Of a stretch of 64,000 nucleotides of DNA, positions 32,403 to 43,071 are shown piece by piece. The DNA is from Rhynchopus euleeides (taxonomy: Eukaryota > Euglenozoa > Diplonemea > Diplonemida > Diplonemidae): the NCBI GenBank assembly GCA_963210315.1, contig OY723303.1, positions 558,001 to 622,000 on the forward strand. The letters are read 5' to 3'. The notes beneath the pieces are model-generated. The model searched no databases. It was not told where the DNA came from and saw only the letters and a list, made by a program, of their open reading frames with translations. Numbering within the stretch: the first letter of the stretch is position 1; the number at the start of each line of letters is the position of its first letter. Made by a program: the position numbers and the translations under genes.

Positions 32403-33895
32403 TGAGGAGATTGAATTTGTTGCCCAAGCGCTTGCCTACCATATTTTTGCCACTGACAGGAGCCCTGTTGTGGTAAAAAAACACACCATCACACCCCTCG
32501 CTCTTGCTCCTGTAGCCCCCCCCTCCCCGATGGAGCACCCAAGCTCTCCCCCGAGCCCCATGGCACACCCCATTGCGTGACAGACACGCGCACAAAGGAG
32601 CTCGGAAAAGAGCTAACTATTTGTTTTGGTGCGGTACGACCACCAGCCTGACGTGCGGGACGACCAGGGCAGTGGCGTTCACAACGTCGCCAGACGGCAG
32701 GATTTTCTTCGCGACCCCTCCTGTGCTGGCTGCTTCTTTTGGATTTGCTTGCACAAACCGGCATGTGGTTTGTTTCGAGTCAACGCAGGCGAGGATCAGC
32801 AGCCCTCTGTGAGACGCTTTGCAGCGAAGGCCAGTAGACTGCCCCGCCAACCCTCTGCATTTCGGGTCGACCGTCGGGCGCTTTTGTGCATCAGGGGCAA
32901 GGACGCCGACCTCCTTGAGGGCAACCGAGGTGCCCCGCATACCCAACACATGATTTTGCTTGAGTGCAGGTCAGCACAGGGATCGAATCCTTGATGCTGC
33001 CTCCACTGCCACACACATAGGACGCACGAGCGAGCTCTGGTGCTGGCTCCACTCGACAACCACACACACACAACGTACGGGAAGGGGGTGGGCCAGGATC
33101 CGTGTAGGACCGACCCACCCTAAAAGTGGGCAACACACAACAAGGAATTTGGATCCTGACAGGGTCTGCACACTCAACGGTGCCGGCCACTGCACCTGTG
33201 ATTCCTGGAGAACGCACCCAGACACCTTGGTGCGATCCCCGCTCGGCACAGTGCACGCGGCAGACAAGCCATGGCTCGGACCCGTCATTCTCGCACAACC
33301 CCCGCTCTTCGAATTCACTTGACACCCTTCCCTCCAAGAAAATAGTAAGAATCTGGGTGCATGGCTAGCATAAGATCTCGATACGATACGCCGTTTAACT
33401 TGCTTGCAGTAACGAGTTAAACTTGGGAAAGCGCTGGAACCCTCCTGAAATGAACGGGATCAAGGTGATATAACAGAAGATCAGAAAGCTGTAAGAACCA
33501 CCTCCTGGAGCTATTTCCGACCTGCGCGTGCTGCTGATCAGTGATGTCTGGCATTGCCGATTTCCTGTCATGCAAGAGTTCGTGATACAATACCACGAGC
33601 AGCAACGCAGAGCTTCCCCGTTATCAGCTTACAGAAAGATCTTACGATCGCCATGGCTGGGACTGGGTGGGTGCCTCAAGGTCAGAACTCTGCGGGATAT
33701 CGCAGAGCACGGCGCTTGAGACAACCCACCCAGTGAGAATATTGGTATTTGGAACTACACACACAAGCCTCGGTGATATGCAATCACCTTTTCATCACTG
33801 CTAACGGGGAGGCATCGACAATCACAACCGTGGCTCTCCGCAGGTAGTGCACACCCGCACCTCCCCCTCGGCCATTAAGATACGATTGCGAAGGA
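32403..33895. other. Unassigned DNA
   Basis: No gene, RNA or clear repeat boundary recognised. Open frames on both strands around 32570-33340 overlap each other and show no domain. Confidence 0.4.
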
Positions 33896-34033
33896 GGCAG
33901 GTGTCAAGATTAGGTTTACATAAAATGTCAGAATTGCGTGGCAGGAAAAAACAGCTGAAATTCAAATTTGCAAGGTTTATTACTGAAAAATGTCAGAATT
34001 AGGAGTATTACTGTTTTTGTAATACACACTATT

Positions 34034-34142
34034 GGGGGCCCTCGCTACGAGTCACTGTGAGTCACGAGTCGTCAGTTGTCAGCCAAACATGGCTGACTTC
34101 TCACTTTTTCTCACTCAGTCACACTTGGTAGCGAGGGCCCCC
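34034..34142. mobile_element. Family A inverted-repeat element, 109 bp, TSD ATT
   Basis: GGGGGCCCTCGCTACGAG to CTTGGTAGCGAGGGCCCCC, flanked by ATT (34031-34033, 34143-34145). Nested in the fold-back element. The interior includes TCAGCCAAACATGGCTGA, as in the copy at 12123. Confidence 0.95.
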
Positions 34143-34297
34143 ATTCTGACAATTTTCAATTTAGAGATGTTAGTGTAACGTGTATGACGAAAATGTGCTG
34201 CCACACTGTGAGCACATTTTCGGAGTCAGAATATGTTGGCAGAAGGTGTCATTCCACAGAAGTTGGCTTCAGTCACGTTCCTTGTTCCTTGTGAGGA

Positions 34298-34573
34298 AAA
34301 CTTCGAAAAATGTGGTACGGTGGGCCTGAACGATAAACCTACAGTGTCCTATGCGGCAGTGTCGGCATTAGAACATTGAACATTAAATAAAGAAGTACGC
34401 AAGAAGTCAAGGAAATGTCTGAAGCAAAGTTCTGCGCAGAAGTTTGCTTCAGACATTTCCTTGACTTCTTGCGTACTTCTTTATTTAATGTTCAATGTTC
34501 TAATGCCGACACTGCCGCATAGGACACTGTAGGTTTATCGTTCAGGCCCACCGTACCACATTTTTCGAAGTTT
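34298..34573. repeat. 276-bp nearly perfect palindrome
   Basis: 131-bp arms read identically on both strands from AAACTTCGAAAAATGTGG inward. The centre is itself palindromic (TTCTGCGCAGAA), leaving one mismatched base pair (34429/34442) in 276 bp. Confidence 0.97.
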
Positions 34574-35114
34574 CCCCAGGGTATGTGCAACCTTTCAAAA
34601 TATGTCAGAATATGGTGTATAGGCAAATAGTAATACACCTTAAACTGACATATTTGTCAAGTCGTATGTGCTTGTAAGGTGTATTACTGCCCTGTACTGC
34701 CACGTTGTCCCAACATTGATGTGCCAGCAATCTGGTAAGAATAAGGTGGCATGCCAAAATCGCATGCCACCTTATTCTAACAAAAGATGTAAACCTAATC
34801 TTGACACCTGCCTGATTTCGCATGGTGCATCACAATCCGGCGGTGTCGATCTTTGCAAGCCATCCTCTCGAGAGTTTGCGAGCCATCCCCTCAGGGCCCC
34901 TGGTTGTTTGTCCACACAAAGGCTGCGACAGAGCTCACCTTCCTTGGGGTGGCATTCAGCAAAGCCCAAAATCAGAAACCGTGATGTCTCATGAACAACA
35001 GTTTGCTTCTCGGGTTTGTCTGAAACGACTGGCGCGACGCGGGAGTCCCTTCACCAAACGATATGCTGGCCCATGCATGAACAGGGGTGCTGGCGAGGAA
35101 TATTGAACCAAAAG

Positions 35115-35255
35115 GGGATCGGTATTGCTGCAAAAGATGCAGCTCAGGAGATACACGATTGGCAGAAACCGAGAGAGGTGAAGGCGGGAGTGGGTAAAGA
35201 CGCAAAACAGGGCGGACGTTGGCACTGTTAAGAATCCAGCAACGCCCAACAAACA
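35115..35255. repeat. Dispersed repeat, also at 17597-17740
   Basis: Near-identical to the earlier copy. Here it is directly followed by the repeat shared with 22740-23652, so both belong to one larger repeat unit. Confidence 0.85.
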
Positions 35256-36578
35256 TTTATTTTTTTTACAAATATCCAGGCTGAAAAAAGTGACACACAC
35301 ACACACACAATCACGATTTGCTTTTGGGTTGAGAGCTGATGTAGCCTCGACACCACCAGAGCTGCGAGCAGCACGTCCCGCAGGCAAAGATCGGTTGGTC
35401 CTGACAAGTCGGATGCAGCTTCAGAGCACAACCCTCTTCTGTGTTGCCTCCATATTCGCTGTTGTATTTGTACTTCGTATTTGTGGAATTGTATTCATAT
35501 TCGTATTCGTATTTGTGGGAGTCTCCGCTATCGGCAGCTATCGGCAAAGCTCAGCGATTCTCACCCCTAATTCGGAGGAAATAAACTGAACACGCCGTTT
35601 TCGGCACCGTAACGAAGACCTCCCGGTATTGTATTTGTATTGGTACCTGGGACCCCCCGTGTTTAAGTCCCCCCCCTGGAGGCGATTTTCGGCCGGGGGG
35701 GACTTAAACACGGGGGGGCGGACCTAAACACAGGGGGGGCTTAAACACGGGGGTGGCACAGTGGAGACCAAGAAGACCTCTTCCTCTGCTGTCGTAGGGG
35801 GGTAATTCCGGTCCGGATGGACTTTTGGCACCCCACTTTTCGACTCAGACAGCACCTGGAGGGCCTAGGGGCCACCTGATGACCCTCCAGACCAGCCCAC
35901 CCCCGTGTTTAGGTCCCCCTGTGTTTAAGTCCCCCCCCTGCCAGACCCCCAGAGGGGGACTTAAACACGGGGGTAAGGGGGGGGGGACTTATACACGGGG
36001 GGTCCCAGGTATTGGTATTAGTATTTGTATTTGTATTCGCATTTGAATCTGCGGATGCCTTCGCTCAGAAATGCTGAAAGGTGTTAGGTGGCAGCAGGTT
36101 TACAGACAAGGCGACACACTGTCAGCAACACACCTTGGCACAGAGCGAAGGCCCCTCGGTGTGATTCATATACAAAAGGGAGTATTTGGAATTGAAAAGG
36201 TGAGATCAGCCCAACAAAACATTCACTGTCGTCAGAAGAAAAAGGCTCAAAAAAAAATGGGGCAAATGAGCCGTAAACAAGCCGTGTCAGTTCTCCAACT
36301 GCATTGTATCTGCAACGCTCCAGGCACATAAACTGGGCACTCTGCCAGCCACAAACCCCAGCCGTCTGAACCCATCGCCCTGCAGAGGCATTGCTGTGCA
36401 GGGCAATGAACCAAAGAGCCGTGTCAGCGTGTGTCAGCATCCTGCCACAGTGTGACACAGAGCGAAGGCCAGCACACGCGTTGGTCCTGGTCAGGCCTCC
36501 TCGATTCTCTAACAAAAAGCACAGTGAAAGTTCGGGTATTCGGCAGACAGGATGGGCTATGTGTCCTCCGGAAGAAAA
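35255..36578. repeat. Dispersed repeat, second copy, with TATTTG microsatellite
   Basis: 36095-36578 repeats 23170-23652. The middle carries irregular TATTTG/TATTCG microsatellite (35455-35520, 36005-36050) interrupted by the TIR element at 35646. Confidence 0.8.
35646..36009. mobile_element. 364-bp TIR element in microsatellite, possible TSD TATTGGTA
   Basis: Inverted ends CCTGGGACCCCCCGTGTTTA and its partner ACACGGGGGGTCCCAGG, with further internal GACTTAAACACGGGGG copies. TATTGGTA flanks both sides (8 bp), though the surrounding microsatellite weakens that argument. Non-coding. Confidence 0.75.
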
Positions 36579-36911
36579 GGAAAAACAAGCGTATTCATTC
36601 CGCTCTCATGCGGAATCACCCTGTCCAGCAACGGCAAAGAACAGCCCCGAACTACTTTTCGTTGAGCGTCGGGAAAAAACTGCTCAAGAAAAGGTGACTT
36701 TTCGGGTGCTTGTTGGAAGCGTCTTGCCGTCTTGGACAGTGAGGTTTTCCACCACAAGATGTGGTTGTGGAGCACATGTGAGCACGAGATCGCTGGAAAA
36801 CACACATAGGAAAGGGGCCAGGCCGGAGGAAGTACTGTTACACTTCCGGATCATGCAAGTGCTGAAGACTTGGCCCTATCGACGAACGGTGGATTCGAAC
36901 CCCCGGCAGAT

Positions 36912-37802
36912 TCACTGCTTTCGCCGTTGGTGATGCTTGCCGACCACATCAGCGAACCGTGCGGTGAGAGAGACCGTCTCCCCCGTCTCGGAGACAAACT
37001 CCTTCCGGTGCAGGGCCACGCAGCACTTTTCCGCGTCATCGACATCCCGGAAGCGGGCAAAACACACCCCGTCGGTGTGGGCCCGCTTCGACAGCACTGA
37101 TAGGCTTTCCAGCTCGCCGAACTCCTTGCATAACTTGCGAAGGTCCGGGACAGTCATGGCACGGCCGAACCCACTGATATACACCTTGTGATGCTTCCTG
37201 CGACTTGGGCCTTGCTCATGGGCATGCTGGACGCACAGCGCACGGTGGGTCCCCTCCGGCAGGGCACCGTTCATCGCACGCACGGCACGTTGGGCCGCCT
37301 CCACCGTGCGGTACTTCACAGAGGCACAGCCATGCCCGTCCAGCTCGCTGCTGTGCATCTCCCCAAATTTCGAGAAAGTCGCCGCAATCCACTTTTCATT
37401 CATCCACGGCGCGAGGTGCGACACCATGACATGCGATGTTGCCTCTGTGTGCGTGTCGCCATCGCCGGGACTCGTCTCAGCGTGGCCGCTGCTTGTGGTG
37501 GAGGAAGCGAGCGTCGGCTGCAGCGGCGTTGAAGAGGCTGAAAGACTGGCAGGCGAACGCGTGTCTGCCTGAGGCAATATGGCGTACTGCATGCCTGGCA
37601 GAACAGCAGGCTGAAGTGAAGGCATTTCAAACGGCTGGATTGCGTAAGGCACTGAGCCGCCCAAAGCCCACCTTGGATCAGGCCACACCTGCGCCAGTTG
37701 TGGGTTGCTCACATGCACCTGCGGCATGACTTGAAAACCCGGGACCTGCATGAGGCCGGTGGCTGGCACAAACATCACTGCTTGGGGGTGCTGCGACTGC
37801 AT
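36912..37802 (-). CDS. Two-RRM RNA-binding protein
   Basis: 296 aa from the ATG at 37802 (the frame is open further upstream without an ATG). Residues 1-120 are Gln/Pro/Met-rich, as in many translation or stability regulators. RRM1 at about 124-194 has the RNP2-like VMVSHLAPW and the RNP1-like GCASVKYRT. RRM2 at about 206-286 has VYISGFG and DGVCFARFRD, the usual RNP2 and RNP1 strands with aromatic residues for base stacking. A short basic tail ends the protein. Such tandem-RRM proteins bind single-stranded RNA, often in 3' untranslated regions. In organisms with one-directional transcription they are main gene regulators, but the target cannot be told. Single exon as seen. Confidence 0.8.
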   Translation of the reverse strand: MQSQHPQAVMFVPATGLMQVPGFQVMPQVHVSNPQLAQVWPDPRWALGGSVPYAIQPFEMPSLQPAVLPGMQYAILPQADTRSPASLSASSTPLQPTLASSTTSSGHAETSPGDGDTHTEATSHVMVSHLAPWMNEKWIAATFSKFGEMHSSELDGHGCASVKYRTVEAAQRAVRAMNGALPEGTHRALCVQHAHEQGPSRRKHHKVYISGFGRAMTVPDLRKLCKEFGELESLSVLSKRAHTDGVCFARFRDVDDAEKCCVALHRKEFVSETGETVSLTARFADVVGKHHQRRKQ

Positions 37803-39828
37803 ATTCACCACCCCTCCTCCCCGCCTATCAGCAATATACTGAAGGCTAGTCTGCCGGATCTGATGGGTGGGTGGGGGGGTGAAGTCGAACCCAAGGGGAC
37901 CTTCACTCACAAGTGCCGGAGGCGAGTACAAAGGCGGGAAAAGGGCGATCCGCGACAAACCTGGTTGTTAGAAGTGGCGCTAGCTTTGGCACACAATGCA
38001 GTGTGGTACAGAGTGGAAGGGGGCTCGCAGGGCAGCCTTCCCTGCAGCCATAACCTGATGGGGTGGGGCACGGCGACAGGAAACTGTGTTTCGCACTGCA
38101 ACACCTGAAAGCGAAAGGGTGAACACAGGATCCGGGGTGGGGTGGGGTAGGGTGGGGGGAGGTGTCGTGCACAGAAACCCGGCCGGCCCGCGCTTTCCGG
38201 CGCGGGAGTTTCTCAGTGTGGATGCGCCCCATCAGTTGCATCGGCAAGGTTCCTTTTGATTGCTTCGCTGCGTGTTGTATTTTCGTATTGCTCGATTTGT
38301 CTGGTCATCCGAATTTTGAATTTGAAACGGCCTCAGCATTCACGTTGCCAGAAACTGCAGTAGGCTGTTCGAAAGCATTCAAAAGATCTTCTACCTCACC
38401 CCCCCACCCCCCATCCCCTGCTTGTTTGTATGACGACGTTGTCGGGCAGATTTTACCGTGAACGGACAGAGCAGTTTGGAGCAAAAAATTGGGGCGCTTT
38501 GGAGGATACCTTGAATAGTACAGATCAAAAGACACGTGGTCAAGCTCAGCAAGGAAGGCATTCAGCCTTGACTGCCCTGCGTTGCGTGGCGAGGTGCGGG
38601 ACGTGGTTGTGGGGGGATCCACCATACAGAACAAACCGAGTCTGCCACCCCCCGCTGGATCAAAATAGTGACAGCAAAGCGTGGGAACTGCCTGTTTCTA
38701 TTGTTTGTTTGGAGTATTGCAACGTGGTGCAGCGAGGCAAGCCACGAACACCGCGGTGCATAACCCAGCAAAAAAAAAGGGGGGGGCACAGTTGGCTGCA
38801 CCGAGCTGGGAAGCTAGGTCTCCGGGGGCCTTCGTGTTCGACAGTATTTCGACAAAAATCTCGACAATTTTCTCCTAAAAAGTCGGAAGAATGCACCAGT
38901 TTCGACACCATCGCGAAGACCACCATAAAAGAACCAGGCGTCTGCAAATCAGAAAGGGAAGAGAAGAGGGTATTCGTCGATCGCGACAGCACTCCAAACA
39001 AAAGAACAGCCGGGGGTTCAGCACATGTTTTTGATACCGGCGACCACCCGTGGCGTGCATGCGACGACAAGGGCATCGGCATTTCTTTTAAAAAAAACAG
39101 AATCGGGTTTTTTTAGACACAACTTTCACTGAACTGGACATAAGACTCTACTCAGGGAGGATATGGGTTGGCACTATACAGGGCAACAGGGTGGGGGTGT
39201 GGGGAGAAATGTAGATATAAAAAGGAACAGAACCCGACAGCCGATTCACTCCATACACATAGACACACCCTCCCGGGCACCCCACCCCCCCCTTCGTGTC
39301 AGGAGCGCAGGGACGCCTCTGGCTGCCCACCCCGCGTGCGGCCACGCTCTCTACTGATACACCCCACACCACCACCCCTGCCCCACCACCACCCACTGCT
39401 GGGACTAAGGCCCTCAAGTGTCTCAAGTCCCGCAAACGGACCCGCAATCATTATCCTTAGTATAACCCTCCCCCCCCAGCTCCCCACCCAGCCCCACTCC
39501 CCTAAAAACACATGTACATGACGCGGTAGTCAGGGAAAAGTGTCCCCCTGCATTCAGTTCTGCCGCTCTTCCTCTACGACTTGCACTTCTCGTTTGATGC
39601 GTTTGACGTCTCTACACACACACACACGACCAGTCAAAATGAAGCTTTTGGCCTACACCAATGCAACCCCGGGGTGCATCACAAGGGGATCAACGGCTGG
39701 TGATGTTCTTCGAACACTGCACACCTCATGTCAAGCGTTTTTCGCAAGAAATCCGGGGGGGGAAAGCTTCAGGAGTTGCGCCGCAACTGGCAAAAACACA
39801 GTCGAATATCCTGGCAAAGCAACGCGCA
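37803..39828. other. Intergenic
   Basis: No gene accepted. 38826-38935 is a diverged family B copy (GGGGGCCTTCG, TTCGACA repeats, CGCGAAGACCACC). 39240-39480 is a C-rich stretch. A plus-strand frame at 38430-39116 has no recognisable domain. Confidence 0.5.
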
Positions 39829-42800
39829 TCACCGGGAGTGGCGCCTGAGGGACGTGCCCTGCTCATCACGCACCCACGCGGACTCGGTGTCGAGTGGGTT
39901 CACCCTCGGCGAAGCGTGCCGCTGCGACTCGGCATCGACAGTGCGCGAGAAGAGCTGTGCGAGGCAGATGACGCTGTGCCGCCAGTAGTCCTCCGGCACC
40001 TCGACCCCGCTGTTCTCCACGGCATGCAGAAGCTCTTCGAGGGGGACGTGCGGCTCGAGCACCAGGAAAGGGCAGACGCTGAGGGCCTGCGGCACACCCA
40101 CCGCACACACCAGCCAGTCCGCCGGGGAGTGGGTGAACGACCCGCCGTAGGTCGCGATGCGCTTCACGGTGTCGACGCTCACCACAACCTCGCTGTTGGG
40201 CCAGTGGTACGCGTCGTTGATCACACCGGGGAACTCCAGCACCACCTGGTGATCCTGAGCCATCCCCAGATCCACCGCACCCTTCGTGCGCAGCACACCG
40301 CTGTCCACAATGAAGTCAAGCTCCTGCGCCCCCACGAGGGGCTCAGTTGTCAGACGCAGCGCCTGCCCCGGTCGCACCTTCGCGAAAGCCCCCTTATGGT
40401 TCCTGCTGATGCCAGGCATGAAGGCTCCCGAGGGGAGGACAACCGCAAAGCCACGCGCGCCAACCAGCTTCCTCTGGAACCAGCTCTGCACGCCGAGGTA
40501 CACACGGAGAGTCCCTCCTCCAACCTCGGCGACGACGACGCGTGCTGCTTTATAGTCGTGCATGATGGGGACTATCCAGCGCTTCCCCCCATCTCCCAAC
40601 GTCTCCAGCAGCGTCTTCGGGAAAGGGTCCAGAATGCCAGCCCCGGGGACCCACCCACGCCAGTTGGTGCGGGGTGCCATAGTGTGCCACTTCGTCACTG
40701 CTTCCCGGATGCGGTCCCTCTCTGCCTCGCCGGATCTGGCGCGGGCGTAGCTCACCACTGCGATGGCGACCACGATGCCTAGCACCACCACGCTGAGGGC
40801 GAAGAACATCGCCCAGTAGTAGATAGGAGGGAACACCCCGTTTGTCACATCCGTCTCAGGCCCTGTGAGCGACTGGTAGCTCACATCCCCCGTGAGGAAG
40901 GAGATGACGGTCTGCAGGGAGCGCCCGAAGGTGTGCATCTTCGGGTCGCTCGCCCCGAAGGCATATAGCCCGGCGACGCTGAAGCCGATGCAGAGGATGA
41001 GCGTGAGCACCACGAAGGTCAGCAGGGGCAGCACGATGCGTTTGAAGGACTCGAATATGACAGAGAACCCGGGGAGCGACCCCATGAAGCGCACCAGCTT
41101 GACCCCAGAGAGGAAGATGAGGATGCAGTTCATCGACTTCGATGCGGCGTAGACGTCGGAGAAGGTGTCAAACCTGCCGTCGATCAGCTGAACCGGGTCG
41201 GGGAGGGCCGGGAGGGCGATGTAAAGCCTGAGGTGCAGCGCGAAGACAACAAGCGCCACCACGACGTAGATCACCTCGAAGCAGTTCCACGCCCAGGACC
41301 TGCTGGTGAAATAGGCAAGAACGCTCGCCCCGCGCCGCCTTGCCCGGCGGATACTGGCGTAGGTAAACAGCGCATCGAGGAAGGTCATCACCATGAAGAA
41401 GAGCTCCAAGATAAACCGAGCGGTGTCCCTCCCCGTCCCGCGGTACCGCAGCCGGATGACCTGCAGGACAGACCCGGGGGCGAAGGGCGTGATCGCCCCT
41501 GCGTCGGAGATGTCAAAGACTATCCGCAGTGACCCAACCAGGTCCAGGTATGGGTTGTACACCACGATCTCTGTCTCGAGCGTCGAGGATTCTCTGAAGA
41601 AGCCGTCAAGGGAAAGTTCAGTGATGCCCGCTCTAGCAGAAGAGAGGTTGGTGACGGTGCGCATGGCAGACAGACCGCCAGACGATCCGTAGGACTGCGC
41701 GTTGATGCGGAACACCGTGAAGAAGTCTTTCCCGCTTTGGATGTTCCCTTCGGGGTAGTCCAGGGTTTCCACCGCAACGTATGTCCTGTCGTTTATGGAG
41801 AAACTTCCTTCGACAAGCCCGTCGTGGCAGTAGAGCGGGATATCAGCGACATATCTCGAAGGAGGGAGCTGCAGAAAGGAACCATAGCATTCAGTCGCAG
41901 GGGCTCTGCGCCGTGTCTTAATAAAAGGGGTCTGTATCACCTTATTGTAGTCCGTCAGCATCACCCGCGTGTCGTCAGCGAGCTGATCCACAGAGAAGTT
42001 TGCGAAAAGGCCTGGGGCCCAGACTCTGTCAAACCAGAGGTAGAGTTCGTCAGATGTGGAGATGTCTGTGAGGGTCTTGTCGCTTGCCGAGGTCAGGCGG
42101 GGCTTGACAAATGTGTTCGAAAGGAACGTGGTGAGATAATGCGCATCCGTCACATCGGTGTGGAGGGTCACGATGGTCGCAACGATTGCGAAGTAGATAA
42201 TGCTGTAGATCAGCCTTTTCAAAAACCTCCGCGTGTTCACCTCATGGTAGAGCACGGCTGTGACAGATGCGATATCCACTAACACCGTCGACCCCCCTGC
42301 GGGCTTGAAAAACGGCAGCGGGATCGGCTTCGCCCGCCTCGCCGACCTCTGCAGGCTCGCCGACATCTCAGCAGCCTCGGGAGCATGCTCCTCACCGCTT
42401 GCTGGGGTCTGGATCACACCCCCGACAGCACCCCCATCTCCTCGCACCCCAGATGTGTTATACAGAGGTGCTGTGCTCCCTGCATGCTCAGAGGGGTAGT
42501 GGGGTGGCGTCGGCGGCACGCCGTCATCACCCGCTGGGGTCCGCTGCGGCGGGACACGCCAGCTGCCCGACTGACCCGGTGGGGCGCCACCAGGCACTGC
42601 AGCCCGCACCGAGGGGCTCGAGACAAAGAGGTTGTCCACGTGGGAGAGTGAAGTGGCTGCAGCCCCCGGCTGCTCTGGAGGCAGCCTGTCGAATTCGTTG
42701 AGCCCCGCAGGGGGGTAGCTGCCATCGTCAGGGTCGCGGATAGAGGTGTGGTGTCCCTGGGGGTGGTGGTGGTGTTGGGAGGCGACCGGTTCGAACTCGA

Positions 42801-43071
42801 TGAGCCTCTCCTGGTTGTCCTGCGACATGACAGATGCCTTGTCGGCGTCGGGGCTGCGGAACTCACGCACGATAGCCTCTGGGTCGTGCTGCGGTGTGCC
42901 GGGCGCGATGCTGTCGAATTGGTTCAGCCCGTCGTCGTCATCGCCGGTGGAAGCCCCGTCGGCCGCAGGGGGGAGGTCGAAGTGCAGCCTGTTGTCCTCC
43001 GTCATCAGGGAGGACTCATCCCCGAAGTGGAACTGGTTCATCTGGGCCCCGTCCTCCGCTTCCGCCTTCAT
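39829..43071 (-). CDS. Polycystin-2-like (TRPP/PKD) cation channel
   Basis: 1080 aa, single exon, ATG at 43071. Residues 1-250 are disordered, with repeated short motifs (MNQFHF, LNQFDS, LIEFEP, LNEFDR). S1 is at about 287-303. A long extracellular polycystin (TOP) domain of ~245 residues follows, then S2 (~552-572), S3 (~597-615), S4 (~645-662) and S5 (~676-705). A pore helix and filter read SLQTVISFLTGDVSY (~718-732), where TGD matches the polycystin filter region, and S6 is at about 750-775. This order is that of polycystin-2/PKD2-like channels, which conduct Ca2+ and monovalent cations, often in cilia or contractile vacuoles. About 300 residues follow S6 without a recognisable EF-hand or coiled coil, longer than usual. 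C-rich DNA precedes the start. Confidence 0.88.
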   Translation of the reverse strand: MKAEAEDGAQMNQFHFGDESSLMTEDNRLHFDLPPAADGASTGDDDDGLNQFDSIAPGTPQHDPEAIVREFRSPDADKASVMSQDNQERLIEFEPVASQHHHHPQGHHTSIRDPDDGSYPPAGLNEFDRLPPEQPGAAATSLSHVDNLFVSSPSVRAAVPGGAPPGQSGSWRVPPQRTPAGDDGVPPTPPHYPSEHAGSTAPLYNTSGVRGDGGAVGGVIQTPASGEEHAPEAAEMSASLQRSARRAKPIPLPFFKPAGGSTVLVDIASVTAVLYHEVNTRRFLKRLIYSIIYFAIVATIVTLHTDVTDAHYLTTFLSNTFVKPRLTSASDKTLTDISTSDELYLWFDRVWAPGLFANFSVDQLADDTRVMLTDYNKVIQTPFIKTRRRAPATECYGSFLQLPPSRYVADIPLYCHDGLVEGSFSINDRTYVAVETLDYPEGNIQSGKDFFTVFRINAQSYGSSGGLSAMRTVTNLSSARAGITELSLDGFFRESSTLETEIVVYNPYLDLVGSLRIVFDISDAGAITPFAPGSVLQVIRLRYRGTGRDTARFILELFFMVMTFLDALFTYASIRRARRRGASVLAYFTSRSWAWNCFEVIYVVVALVVFALHLRLYIALPALPDPVQLIDGRFDTFSDVYAASKSMNCILIFLSGVKLVRFMGSLPGFSVIFESFKRIVLPLLTFVVLTLILCIGFSVAGLYAFGASDPKMHTFGRSLQTVISFLTGDVSYQSLTGPETDVTNGVFPPIYYWAMFFALSVVVLGIVVAIAVVSYARARSGEAERDRIREAVTKWHTMAPRTNWRGWVPGAGILDPFPKTLLETLGDGGKRWIVPIMHDYKAARVVVAEVGGGTLRVYLGVQSWFQRKLVGARGFAVVLPSGAFMPGISRNHKGAFAKVRPGQALRLTTEPLVGAQELDFIVDSGVLRTKGAVDLGMAQDHQVVLEFPGVINDAYHWPNSEVVVSVDTVKRIATYGGSFTHSPADWLVCAVGVPQALSVCPFLVLEPHVPLEELLHAVENSGVEVPEDYWRHSVICLAQLFSRTVDAESQRHASPRVNPLDTESAWVRDEQGTSLRRHSR

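Larger units (their letters stand above)
33896..34812. mobile_element. Fold-back element with nested palindromes
   Basis: Outer inverted repeat GGCAGGTGTCAAGATTAGGT plus TTACAT at both ends. Inside are several hairpins: 34190-34225 (AAAATGTGCT arms), the large palindrome at 34298-34573, AGTAATACACCTTA arms at 34626-34690, and AGAATAAGGTGGCATG arms at 34736-34778. TGTCAGAAT recurs throughout. No coding capacity. No clear target duplication. Confidence 0.7.

Noticed and set aside
36886-36905. tRNA-like T-arm / B-box (GGTTCGAATCC on the minus strand)
   Set aside because: It abuts the stop codon of the RRM gene, the arm has a mismatch, and no acceptor stem, D-arm or anticodon arm can be folded around it.
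39661-40782. 373-aa plus-strand frame
   Set aside because: Antisense to the polycystin coding region.
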